A stretch of 29,046 nucleotides of DNA, taken from positions 1 through 29,046 of IMG/VR virus record IMGVR_UViG_3300030109_003137, one strand, 5' to 3'. A model generated the notes under the pieces. The model ran no database searches and was not told the origin of the DNA. It saw only the letters and a program-made list of their open reading frames with translations. Positions within the stretch are counted from its first letter, which is position 1. Each line of letters begins with the position of its first letter. The translations under genes and the position numbers were made by a program. Shown here piece by piece: positions 1 to 8,163 of the stretch. The stretch comes from a virus.

Positions 1-1957
1 CACCATCTACTTCTCTAACTAAAGCTAACTCAGCACCATCATTACCATCTGTAACCCAATTTTCTTTGTTCATGTATATAACGTCAGTCTGCTTGTCTAT
101 TCTTCTACTATTTGACTTAAATATAGTATCTTCATAACCGGTGGTAGTACTGTCTAACGCTAATATGTTATTTTCATTCTCTAGCGCACCAAGTGGTCTA
201 AAATTATAAGCTATAGCTTCTGGAGCTTCATTTTGTATATCTAGTATTTTATATTTATTTTCTTGTATAACCTGACCTCCATCACTACTCGTATCTTTCT
301 TCATGATTATATAATCTTCTTCAGAAAGTTTATTTCTATCAGCAGAATAAAAAGCTAACCATAAATGATCTTCTTTGTTTTCAAATTCTGTATGAGTACC
401 TATTCTATAAGCTGAGTTCATAATTAAATTATGATACTCACCTGATGGTTGTTTTACATAAAACTTGTAGTAACTAGCCCAGTCAGGATGCTGAGTTTGA
501 GGATACGCACATAATACATTTGACATACTTGACTGACTCCAATCAACTATAACATTACCACCATCTGATGTAAATACTGGAGTTTCTCTACCATATTTAT
601 CACCATAAATAATACCTATTTGATAATCTCTTTGTGATTTTATTGATTTTTGTCCTCCAGCTTCAAAGTCTAAATGTATATTACCTGATGCATTATAATA
701 TTTTCTTTGATTATACTCTGCTTGAAGTCTAGGAGTTAGTTCACCTAAATTATACCCTTGCAAGTAGTTTGCGTATATTATTCTATTTCCACTAACCTCT
801 TGTGCTTTTGCTGTTCTTGGAACATTATCAAAAGGTCTTAGTAATTGATTTTCAGCTATAACAGCATGAACATTTTCAGAAGTTAAAAAATATTTACCGC
901 GATGAGGGCTATAAGATTCAGTTATACCATTTACTGAATCACCTGTGTATGTTTGTTGAGACCCTGCTCTATTAAATTCAGTATCAGTTTTCTTTATATT
1001 AGCTACAGAGTATATAACATTAGAATTTTCTTGCTTGTATAAAATATCAACTTGAACTACATCTCTAGGAATATCGTTTGGTACAAAGTCAGATATTTCA
1101 ATTTGACTAATATTATTAACCATAGAAGTATTATAAACTTCTTTAGATGAATAATAATTTGAGTCATCATTATCACTTGCATGTAAAGGGTTAAATACAA
1201 CATTAGTAAAAGGACCAAAGGCAGAATATTCTCCATCAGCATATTTATATCTAAAGCAAAATCTAGGAAATATTTTTTCAAAAATTCCAGGAGCACTATA
1301 ACCTTCACTTTTAGGAGTTGCTCTTATTGTAGGAGCAATAGAAGGTTTTTGTTTAATAACTGTAAGATCTGCTTCTTGTATATAACCATTTTTACCAGGA
1401 ATACTATCTGAAGCCCAGGATTGATGACGTAAATCTTTTCCAGCTCCACCTAACTGTCCTTGTCTTATTCTAGCTCTAGATATATTTACTTTTTTAGGTT
1501 CATTAGTACCATCTGTCCAGATTAAATAATCATCAATTATATTTATACCTGTTATTTGTTGACCTGTAAACTTTAAAAAAGGTCTTAAAATGTTAGTTGA
1601 AGATTGAGCGTGCCCATCCATAAACCACATGTCACAAAGTACCGTTTGCGCACTTTTAGCTGTTTGATCATATTCAATAATAGCATCTGTACCTTCTTCA
1701 TAATCACAGTGTATAAACCAGTATAGTTTATTAGTTTTTTCATTAGCTATACTACCAACACACTTGCAGCTGTCGTGTATGGAGAATCCTGTAATATTTG
1801 TATTACCTAATATATTTCTAATAGTTCCAACATCCGCACCTTCAGCAGCTGAAACCTCAACGTTCATCGCGTCTCTATATTGTCCATTTGGAATTAATCT
1901 TTCGTCAAGGTCTTTGTTCATTTTACCTTGAAGAAAACTGTTTTTAATTTCTGGCAT
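1..1957 (-). CDS. Large virion structural protein, partial (tail nozzle/tail tube candidate)
   Basis: This frame is open from an ATG at 1957 to the left edge, 652 codons without a stop, so the C-terminus is missing. The N-terminus reads MPEIKNSFLQGKMNKDLDER and then a stretch with GQYRDAMN and GTIRNILGN. This pattern (few-residue lead, 'N.D..ERL.P.GQY.DA.N') recalls, from memory, large structural proteins placed after the adaptor genes of podovirus-like marine phages, and is loosely analogous to T7 gp12 (nozzle). The following sequence is rich in short beta-type segments with 'NKLYWFIH' and 'DDYLIWTDG' repeats, suggesting a beta-propeller-like or beta-rich platform. It starts 3 bases after the stop of the 578-residue protein upstream and belongs to the late structural operon. 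A virion role is likely from position; the exact part is uncertain. Confidence 0.7.
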   Translation of the reverse strand, partial: MPEIKNSFLQGKMNKDLDERLIPNGQYRDAMNVEVSAAEGADVGTIRNILGNTNITGFSIHDSCKCVGSIANEKTNKLYWFIHCDYEEGTDAIIEYDQTAKSAQTVLCDMWFMDGHAQSSTNILRPFLKFTGQQITGINIIDDYLIWTDGTNEPKKVNISRARIRQGQLGGAGKDLRHQSWASDSIPGKNGYIQEADLTVIKQKPSIAPTIRATPKSEGYSAPGIFEKIFPRFCFRYKYADGEYSAFGPFTNVVFNPLHASDNDDSNYYSSKEVYNTSMVNNISQIEISDFVPNDIPRDVVQVDILYKQENSNVIYSVANIKKTDTEFNRAGSQQTYTGDSVNGITESYSPHRGKYFLTSENVHAVIAENQLLRPFDNVPRTAKAQEVSGNRIIYANYLQGYNLGELTPRLQAEYNQRKYYNASGNIHLDFEAGGQKSIKSQRDYQIGIIYGDKYGRETPVFTSDGGNVIVDWSQSSMSNVLCAYPQTQHPDWASYYKFYVKQPSGEYHNLIMNSAYRIGTHTEFENKEDHLWLAFYSADRNKLSEEDYIIMKKDTSSDGGQVIQENKYKILDIQNEAPEAIAYNFRPLGALENENNILALDSTTTGYEDTIFKSNSRRIDKQTDVIYMNKENWVTDGNDGAELALVREVDG

Positions 1958-1960
1958 ATA

Positions 1961-3697
1961 CTAGTGTTTTATCCACTTAGATCTACCTCTAAGTATTTGA
2001 GTTAATTCTTCTAATTTAACATTAGATAATCTTAGTTTAGCTTTTCTAATAGCTGCAAATTTATCTTTTTTATAAAGCATTTTTTCTCGCCTACCAACAT
2101 TTCTTCTAGCTGACATTATATCGCAAAGAATACTTTTATACATTGCATCTTCAGCAAACTTATGAACTTGCATCTCCGCGTCTGTTCCTAAGCTATCGCT
2201 AATATAGTCTAAGATCACAGTTTTTCCTGAAATATTAGAGCTAAAATGTAAATTTCCTCTAAGCTCATCTATATAAAAGCTACCATTAACTTGAGCTTGT
2301 GATGGTTCAAGTCCATATCTTTCGCCATGATAAGGCCAATACACATCATCTTCGTAATCATCATTTTGAATTTCAGAAGGTGTATTTGCTTTGTAATTTT
2401 CCCAAGTAGAAGACGTACCAGCTTTTTTAGATATTTCTTGAAGTTTATCAGGTGGACTTTGATTAGTAACTGTTAATTCATCAATTTGAGTTTTAACAAA
2501 AAGTGTGTCTCTAGCTTCACCCCAAGCAACATCTGTCCAAGGAGCAATAGAACATATTAGTAAATAAACTTTATCATGATTTCTAACATCTACATTACTC
2601 ATATTTTGATAACCTTTCTCTCCGCCAGTCCATTCTAAATATGCTCTTTCAGTAACATCTCCAGTTTGATTTACTTTAAATATATCAAATATAGAAATTT
2701 TATCGTTTCTAGTTGGGGTAGACAAAAGACCTAAACCAGCATCCATATCTGTTTGCACACCTCCTGCGCGAGTACTTAAACCAACTCTTATAGTTGTAGC
2801 TGGTATTGTAACATTGTTAACTGTGCCTTCAGCGCCAATTTGCGTAGATAAAGTATCAAACAAAGTTCCAGAGTTTCCAGAGTCTGTTGCAAAAAAGTTT
2901 CCTGAACTAACAGTAAAACGTGGTACAGAAGAAACTATATTTCCAGCGGAATCCGTAATAGCAGGATTAGTTGCATGACCAGCTAGCTCTGCTGTACTTT
3001 CAGCTCTAGCTTCAAAGTCTACAAAGTCTATACCAGTAACATCAATCTCTTGCCAAGTACATCTTGCAGTACCTCTAGCAACACTCGATGATCTACCAGG
3101 AGCTAACTGATGATAAAGAACATTATTACCAGTAAATCCTGTATCAATAAAAGCATAACTATATAATTCACTAGGTGTGTCAAGAGCATTTTGAGTTCCA
3201 GCATTACCAGAGTTTCCTGGTGATTTAAAAAACAAACTGTTCTGCCAACTAAGCATACCACCACCTGTAAACTCACTGTTAACTAATATATCTTCACCAC
3301 TTGGAAATTGATAATCACCATCGTCTTCTTGTCTAATTTGAAAAGGATTTGAAGTAAGAGATGTAGGATATAATAAATGTTTAATACCAGAAGAGTCAAC
3401 AGTACTTAATTTAGTATAATTAACATAATCGTGAGGTAGTATCATTGTTAAACTAGAAGGAACATCTATTTGTTGAGATTTTATAGATTTAAAAGTATCA
3501 AAAGACATTTCAGCTAAAGCTCTTTGAGCCCAGAATGCCACATCAGTTCTACTAGTTTTACTTATAACTTTTTCATCTCCAACATATGCAAACATAAACT
3601 GATTAATAATATCTTCTAGAGGTACAAATTGATAATTACCAAAACTTGATGGAGATTTATAATAATCTTTTTGTGATATGTTGTCTAATAGCGCCAT
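1961..3697 (-). CDS. Virion adaptor/ring-type structural protein with an inserted beta-rich domain
   Basis: This 578-residue protein has an N-terminal helical part (about 1-120, with FVPLEDIINQFMFAYVG and FWAQRALAEMSFDTF) and a C-terminal helical part (about 510-578, with KFAEDAMYKSILCDIMSARR, ending in RGRSKWIKH). Both resemble the two halves of head-tail adaptor or tail-tubular-A type proteins. Between them lies a long Ser/Thr/Gly-rich region (about 130-450) with beta character, which looks like an inserted surface or carbohydrate-binding-like domain. It follows another adaptor-like protein (246 residues) with 4 bases between them and precedes the large beta-rich virion protein. The family resemblance is from memory of marine phage proteins; placement between capsid and tail genes supports a connector/ring role. 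The function of the inserted domain is inference. Confidence 0.65.
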   Translation of the reverse strand: MALLDNISQKDYYKSPSSFGNYQFVPLEDIINQFMFAYVGDEKVISKTSRTDVAFWAQRALAEMSFDTFKSIKSQQIDVPSSLTMILPHDYVNYTKLSTVDSSGIKHLLYPTSLTSNPFQIRQEDDGDYQFPSGEDILVNSEFTGGGMLSWQNSLFFKSPGNSGNAGTQNALDTPSELYSYAFIDTGFTGNNVLYHQLAPGRSSSVARGTARCTWQEIDVTGIDFVDFEARAESTAELAGHATNPAITDSAGNIVSSVPRFTVSSGNFFATDSGNSGTLFDTLSTQIGAEGTVNNVTIPATTIRVGLSTRAGGVQTDMDAGLGLLSTPTRNDKISIFDIFKVNQTGDVTERAYLEWTGGEKGYQNMSNVDVRNHDKVYLLICSIAPWTDVAWGEARDTLFVKTQIDELTVTNQSPPDKLQEISKKAGTSSTWENYKANTPSEIQNDDYEDDVYWPYHGERYGLEPSQAQVNGSFYIDELRGNLHFSSNISGKTVILDYISDSLGTDAEMQVHKFAEDAMYKSILCDIMSARRNVGRREKMLYKKDKFAAIRKAKLRLSNVKLEELTQILRGRSKWIKH

Positions 3698-3701
3698 TTA
3701 T

Positions 3702-4442
3702 TTATGCTTTTTCTTGTTTTATATTATTAACTTCTTCTTGAACTGCAACTTGTGCTAGCACAGGATCTTTTATAGAAACACCTGATAACTTAAGTATTTT
3801 AATAATTAAGTTTTGTTCTTCAGACGGATGTAACTCAAAGTCTTGTGTTCCAGCTGTTTCGCTATCATTCCACATGGGTTTGTTTAAAATCATTTGATAC
3901 GTCCAGTTAGGAGCTTTAGGTTTTCTTATATAAGATACTCGCACTTCTCCACCCACAACGCTTGTTACGCTTTCGTATGTTGTATTAGCGCTTAAAACGC
4001 CAATTGGTCTTATTTCTAGTTGATTTTGCCCAAGTCTATAACAAATAGGTCTTTCTTTTGTAGCGCGAGTTAGTTTATTTCCAAGCGCAAGATTAGCTCG
4101 TGTTCTAGACATAAGTTCACAAGTTCTACCGTCTTTAGTAACAACGGATAATCTATAAACATTATCAGGTAAGGTTACACCAGTTTCTGACTGTGTTACT
4201 TCATGGACTTCTACAAATCTTTGTATTTTTTCTTCTATAATACCTGTAACGTCTGCGTAATCAGATTGATTACCTGGAATTCTTTTAAATTGATTTAGAT
4301 CATAAAAGTATTGTTCAAATATATCCATTTGAGCATGTTTGGCAAATAAATTAAACTCCTGTGGAGTGATGTAACCTCTTTGTTCTTTATTAGCTAAAGC
4401 TAAAACTGTTTGATAAACAGTGTCTATCATCTTACCTTCCAT
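3702..4442 (-). CDS. Head-tail adaptor / ring protein candidate
   Basis: This 246-residue protein carries near its N-terminus the segment GYITPQEFNLFAKHAQMDIF, typical as I recall of connector proteins in Bacteroidota podoviruses including crAss-like phages, where it lies between the major capsid protein and the tail proteins, as here. The remainder is mixed alpha/beta with 'LPDNVYRLSVVTKDG' and a C-terminal helix. Two in-frame starts exist. The first ATG (4442) has an A-rich leader; the second (4430, MIDTVYQ) has a GGAAGG six bases upstream, but the neighbours do not rely on Shine-Dalgarno sites, so I keep the first. A strong stem-loop lies just upstream (4465-4491). No catalytic motif is seen, which fits a structural part. 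Confidence 0.65.
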   Translation of the reverse strand: MEGKMIDTVYQTVLALANKEQRGYITPQEFNLFAKHAQMDIFEQYFYDLNQFKRIPGNQSDYADVTGIIEEKIQRFVEVHEVTQSETGVTLPDNVYRLSVVTKDGRTCELMSRTRANLALGNKLTRATKERPICYRLGQNQLEIRPIGVLSANTTYESVTSVVGGEVRVSYIRKPKAPNWTYQMILNKPMWNDSETAGTQDFELHPSEEQNLIIKILKLSGVSIKDPVLAQVAVQEEVNNIKQEKA

Positions 4443-4464
4443 ACTTTTTTATTTTTTATAGTTT

Positions 4465-4491
4465 AGCAACCACCCTTGAAGAGTGGCTGCT
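4465..4491 (-). promoter_or_regulatory. Intergenic stem-loop between two structural genes
   Basis: An 11-bp inverted repeat (AGCAGCCACTC and GGGTGGTTGCT on the minus strand, with two G-U pairs) encloses the loop TTCAA. It sits in the 63-base gap between the 278-residue gene and the adaptor gene. On the minus strand it is followed by an A-rich, not U-rich, stretch, so it does not look like a simple intrinsic terminator. A role in mRNA processing, stability or partial attenuation is possible. Confidence 0.5.
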
Positions 4492-4505
4492 CTACTATAG
4501 GGTTG

Positions 4506-5342
4506 TTACGAATTTAATCGTTTTTCAATATTGGAGTACACCTCCATTCCTTCGTCAGTTTTAAACCAAGCAGCTAAAGCTGAGTAAGGATGTTCATCAA
4601 ATGGTACATTCATTAGTTTTCTATCGTTAGATCCCCACATGAATGTTCGTTGATCAGAAGACAATTTAAGTATTTTCATTTCTGTAGCTCTAATACCAAA
4701 GTTTCTAAGTTGAACATTTTCATCACTTGCTAACTCTAAGAATAATCCAGGATTGTTCTTAGCAAATATAAGTAAATCTCTTTTAAGTTCCTTAGAACTC
4801 ATGTTAGATACTTTAGAACCAATCTCTACACGCATAATTGCTTCAGCCATATCAATATCCATACTGTTTGCTGCGTTCAACGCTTCAATTTCTAATTCTA
4901 TAGTTTCTACTTCACTAGCAGCTTTTACAGCTGGTTTTTCTTCATAAAAAGTAGTGTCTCTTTCTGGATGATATAAAGATAAAAACTTTTGTAAAACAGT
5001 TTTTTCTCTTTCAACAACTAACATGCCGTTTCTAAAAACAATATGCTCCATCCTTTGTTCTCCTTGCATTTCATCAACAAAAACAGTTCTTTGATTTTGA
5101 CAATACTTTATTTCTCTTTCGTAACCTTTTTCTTCGTCAAAATAAAAAAGATTTGCTGACTTTAACATTCTAGATAAAGGTTTTTTACTACCTTTTAATC
5201 TATACATCCTATCCTTGATTTCCCATTTATTTTTTTTAGGTTTAACTTCTATTTTAGGAGCTTTAACCACCGGTTGCTCAACAACCGTTTCTTTAACTTG
5301 AGGAGTTTTTACCTCAACGTTTTCTGTTTGTTTCTTTGCCAT
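4506..5342 (-). CDS. Conserved virion-module protein of unknown function
   Basis: This 278-residue protein starts with a low-complexity, Lys/Val/Pro/Glu-rich tail (residues 1-38), then a compact beta-rich part with FYFDEEKGYEREIKYC and VFVDEMQGEQRMEHIVFRNG (about 60-115), a middle helical Glu/Ala-rich segment, and a C-terminal helical part ending AAWFKTDEGMEVYSNIEKRL. I recall similar proteins directly after the capsid gene in uncultured marine phages but know no assigned function. It is the first gene after the terminator that follows the capsid gene, so it is probably expressed at lower level than the capsid protein. Head completion or a minor head protein is a guess from position only. Confidence 0.65.
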   Translation of the reverse strand: MAKKQTENVEVKTPQVKETVVEQPVVKAPKIEVKPKKNKWEIKDRMYRLKGSKKPLSRMLKSANLFYFDEEKGYEREIKYCQNQRTVFVDEMQGEQRMEHIVFRNGMLVVEREKTVLQKFLSLYHPERDTTFYEEKPAVKAASEVETIELEIEALNAANSMDIDMAEAIMRVEIGSKVSNMSSKELKRDLLIFAKNNPGLFLELASDENVQLRNFGIRATEMKILKLSSDQRTFMWGSNDRKLMNVPFDEHPYSALAAWFKTDEGMEVYSNIEKRLNS

Positions 5343-5359
5343 AATATATAATATAATAA

Positions 5360-5397
5360 AAAATTAAAAAAAAGATCGAGAGCCGAAGCTCTCGACC
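5360..5397 (-). terminator. Intrinsic terminator after the major capsid gene
   Basis: On the minus strand a perfect 8-bp stem (TCGAGAGC / GCTCTCGA) with the stable tetraloop TTCG is followed by TC and a run of eight T, then AA and more T. It lies 15 bases beyond the capsid gene stop. This is a textbook rho-independent terminator. Placed inside the late operon it should make the capsid transcript end here in part and lower expression of the adaptor and tail genes downstream. Confidence 0.92.
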
Positions 5398-5409
5398 TAA
5401 TAATGTTGT

Positions 5410-6909
5410 CTACTTGAATAACATAAAGTTATTAGCACCTTGAGTAACTAAACATCTTTCAGATAACATATGGATTTCCATAGCATCTAAAGCAGATGTA
5501 GCAGCTCCAACAGAACCAGTAACCCAAGTTTTAAATCTTCGGTTGTCTGTTGCTGAAGCACGGAAACGAACGTGTAAGAAAGGACGCTTCATGTTCTGTC
5601 CTAACATTTGATCGTATACCGATGATACACCAGCAGGGATGATAGCACCTCTGATAGCAGCTGTAGTACCACGAGAGTTAATCGCGCCACGAGTAGCTTT
5701 ATCATTTAGATATTTCCAGTCAGATTTGTAGAAGTCATAAGAACCTCTTCGGAATCCAGAGAAACCTAAGTTAAGTGCGTTGTCTTCAGAGTTGTCAAAT
5801 ACACCGTAAGATGTACCACCAGCTCCGTAAGAATTCATAGAAGCTAACATGTCATCAATAGCTAAACTTGTAGCACGATTAACGAACATCATGTTTTCTT
5901 CAATAGCACCTTGGTTATCAAACTCAGCTAAGATAGCATCAAATTCAGCTAAATCAGTAGCAGCGTTAACACCAGTAACACCAGAAGTAACATTACCTCT
6001 TGATTCGATAGCATCAAATAAACCTTGAGTACCTACACCAGCAGTACCTGCGTCAGCAGAACCTCTAATTTCACCATCAGCAAAACCAATGATAGAGTTA
6101 CCAACTGATTTTTCAGCTTCTAGTAAAGTCATTTCTAAGTAATCAGTGAATCGAGCTCTAGTTTCACCTTCAGCTTTCAAGTACCATAAGTAACCAGAAG
6201 TTCCATCTTCAGCAGAAACCTCAACCCAACCTACTTGAGATGCATCAGATCCTGATACAGCATAGTAGTCTTTTAGGATTTGCATTTGGTTTCCGTAAGA
6301 CTTGAACGTTGGAGCTAAAGAAGTTCTTGAAGAAGAAGCAGCAGCTCCAGTAATAGAACTGTAAGATTGTCCTTTTCCAAAGTGAGAACCTATAACTAAT
6401 AGAGTAGCTGTACCATCAGATAAAGTTGATAAAGCAGCCGTAGCGTAAGGCTCAACTGTAACAACAGCAGTAGCTGGAGTTTCAACAACTAGTGCTTTTA
6501 CAATAACACCAGCTTGAGCGATTAATACAACGTCGTTAGCTCTAATACCGTGAGATGCAACAGCAAAACCATTTTCACCGTCAGCAGAACCGTCGATGTC
6601 ATGAGTAACTGTAAATGTACCATTAGTATCTCCATCAGCATCTACAGTACCTACGTAAGATAAATGTAAACGTGATTGTTCAGACCATACAACTTGATCA
6701 GATGTAGAAGCCTCTTCTGCGCCAACTTGATTTAAGAATCCAGAAACTGTACGGTTACCGAAAACCGCTGCTTCTTTTTCCATCAAGTCAGGCAGGTATT
6801 GTTGTTCCCAGCCAGTTGAACCGTCTGTGAAGTCGATGTAGTTTGAAGCAAGTGCTTGCTGTTGAGCTGAAGGCACTTTGTTTAAACTACTTCCTGCAGT
6901 AATTGCCAT
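5410..6909 (-). CDS. Major capsid protein
   Basis: This 499-residue protein lies directly after the portal and scaffold-like genes. It begins MAITAGSSLNKVPSAQQQAL, has an N-arm with 'YLPDLMEKEAAVFGNRTV', an inserted Gly/Ala/Thr/Asp-rich beta domain (about 85-170) and a mixed C-terminal half with FVNRATSLAIDDMLASM and a terminal HVRFRASATDNRRFKTW. Codons are cleaner and less AT-rich than in neighbouring genes, as expected of a very highly expressed gene, and an intrinsic terminator follows. An HK97-type fold is expected for this position in tailed phages; I cannot prove it from sequence alone. The inserted domain may be a surface insertion domain. Confidence in the capsid call rests mainly on gene order, length, composition and the terminator. 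Confidence 0.82.
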   Translation of the reverse strand: MAITAGSSLNKVPSAQQQALASNYIDFTDGSTGWEQQYLPDLMEKEAAVFGNRTVSGFLNQVGAEEASTSDQVVWSEQSRLHLSYVGTVDADGDTNGTFTVTHDIDGSADGENGFAVASHGIRANDVVLIAQAGVIVKALVVETPATAVVTVEPYATAALSTLSDGTATLLVIGSHFGKGQSYSSITGAAASSSRTSLAPTFKSYGNQMQILKDYYAVSGSDASQVGWVEVSAEDGTSGYLWYLKAEGETRARFTDYLEMTLLEAEKSVGNSIIGFADGEIRGSADAGTAGVGTQGLFDAIESRGNVTSGVTGVNAATDLAEFDAILAEFDNQGAIEENMMFVNRATSLAIDDMLASMNSYGAGGTSYGVFDNSEDNALNLGFSGFRRGSYDFYKSDWKYLNDKATRGAINSRGTTAAIRGAIIPAGVSSVYDQMLGQNMKRPFLHVRFRASATDNRRFKTWVTGSVGAATSALDAMEIHMLSERCLVTQGANNFMLFK

Positions 6910-6933
6910 AATAAATTGTTTTTAAATTGTTAA

Positions 6934-8133
6934 TTATTTTGTTTTCTTTTTAATTTTAAACTTAAAATCAGAAGAATCTTCACCTAAAACTCTAAACTTC
7001 ATCCCTCCAGCTTCTACAGTTTTGTGTGACTGTCGAGGATCCATTTTAATATTTTTAGATTTTGCAACGCTATTTTTCAAAGCATCCGCCTTACCTTGCT
7101 CATAAAAATGTTGAGCTACAGCATCAGCGTTCATTGCTGTATACAACGCTTTGTGGTATCCAGCTGCGTCTGATAAAGAATTATTTTTGTCAACAAACTT
7201 TGCTGTAAAATTATTCAAATTACTTTGTGTAGCTTTTACTCCGTTAGCATCTTTAACATTAAAGCGATATTTTTTATCACCAACCTTATATTCAAAACCT
7301 TTGAACTTGTCGTTAAAAAGATTATTAGTCTTTTTTTCAAAAATGTCGCTATTACGTTTAATAGCTTTCTGAGTCTCTTCTGACTCTTTGTTGTAACGAT
7401 TGAAAAAATCAACTGCCTTTTGTTGCTCACCAGTGAGCTTCGATCCAGCTTTGATCTCTTCGTAATATTTAGACTTTTGCCCGTCTAAGTAGGCTTTCGC
7501 TTCGGCAACTTGCTCTTTTAAAGCGATTTTCTTTTTTCTAATATCTCTATCCTCATCTTCTGTTTCATCGTAAGAAAAACTTTCTTCCATTAGAAAATTA
7601 ACTTCTTCGTTGTCTAAATGAGGTTTTGTTTGTCTATAATACTCTCTTAATAAATTTGTATTATCTAACTTATCATAATTTTGATTTAGTCGAACATAAT
7701 CTTCTAAATCTCCACCAGTTTCATCCATGAACTGCATTAGCTTTTCAATACCTTCTGGTAATGGTTGGCCAGTAGCCTCAGCTTCAGCAAGAGCTTCTTC
7801 AATCTCTTCTTTAACTTCTTCAACCTTTTCTTCTACCTCTTCATCAGTTATTTCTTCTAATACTGGTAGTTCTTCTTGTACTTCTCCTTCCGGTTGTACT
7901 TCCTCTTGTTTTTCTGTGGTTGAGGTACTTTCATTGCTTCCAACCACTCCTGGGTTGTCAACTGAATCTTCTGTAGTTTCTTCTGGTTTTTCATTTTCTT
8001 CTGTTACTATTGGTTTGCTTAAATCTACTTTGATAACTGAATCATCTCCAGCAGTTTCAAATTTACTTTCATCAACACTTTGTGTTGTTTCTTCTTGTTG
8101 AACTTCTTCAACGTTTTCTAGTTCTTGTTCCAT
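6934..8133 (-). CDS. Scaffolding-like acidic protein
   Basis: This 399-residue protein sits between portal and major capsid genes, the usual place of the capsid scaffold. Residues 1-130 are extremely Glu/Val/Thr-rich with almost no aromatic residues, a disordered acidic arm. The middle is helical and charged (coiled coil likely, about 180-270). The C-terminus is basic (MKFRVLGEDSSDFKFKIKKK), which suits binding to the capsid protein by electrostatic contact, as in known scaffolds. Such proteins are poorly conserved and no motif proves the role; the call is from composition and position. The acidic arm gives rise to a false Ser-rich frame on the other strand. Confidence 0.7.
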   Translation of the reverse strand: MEQELENVEEVQQEETTQSVDESKFETAGDDSVIKVDLSKPIVTEENEKPEETTEDSVDNPGVVGSNESTSTTEKQEEVQPEGEVQEELPVLEEITDEEVEEKVEEVKEEIEEALAEAEATGQPLPEGIEKLMQFMDETGGDLEDYVRLNQNYDKLDNTNLLREYYRQTKPHLDNEEVNFLMEESFSYDETEDEDRDIRKKKIALKEQVAEAKAYLDGQKSKYYEEIKAGSKLTGEQQKAVDFFNRYNKESEETQKAIKRNSDIFEKKTNNLFNDKFKGFEYKVGDKKYRFNVKDANGVKATQSNLNNFTAKFVDKNNSLSDAAGYHKALYTAMNADAVAQHFYEQGKADALKNSVAKSKNIKMDPRQSHKTVEAGGMKFRVLGEDSSDFKFKIKKKTK

Positions 8134-8163
8134 AATATAAAATATAAAAAATTAATGTTTGAT

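Noticed and set aside
1057-1308. Minus-strand frame of 83 codons
   Set aside because: It is a shadow in another frame of the large partial virion gene, and is composed of Leu/Ile-rich low-complexity sequence.
7727-8101. Ser-rich protein on the plus strand
   Set aside because: It is the reverse-strand image of the Glu-rich scaffold arm; GAA/GAG codons give Ser/Phe codons in antisense.
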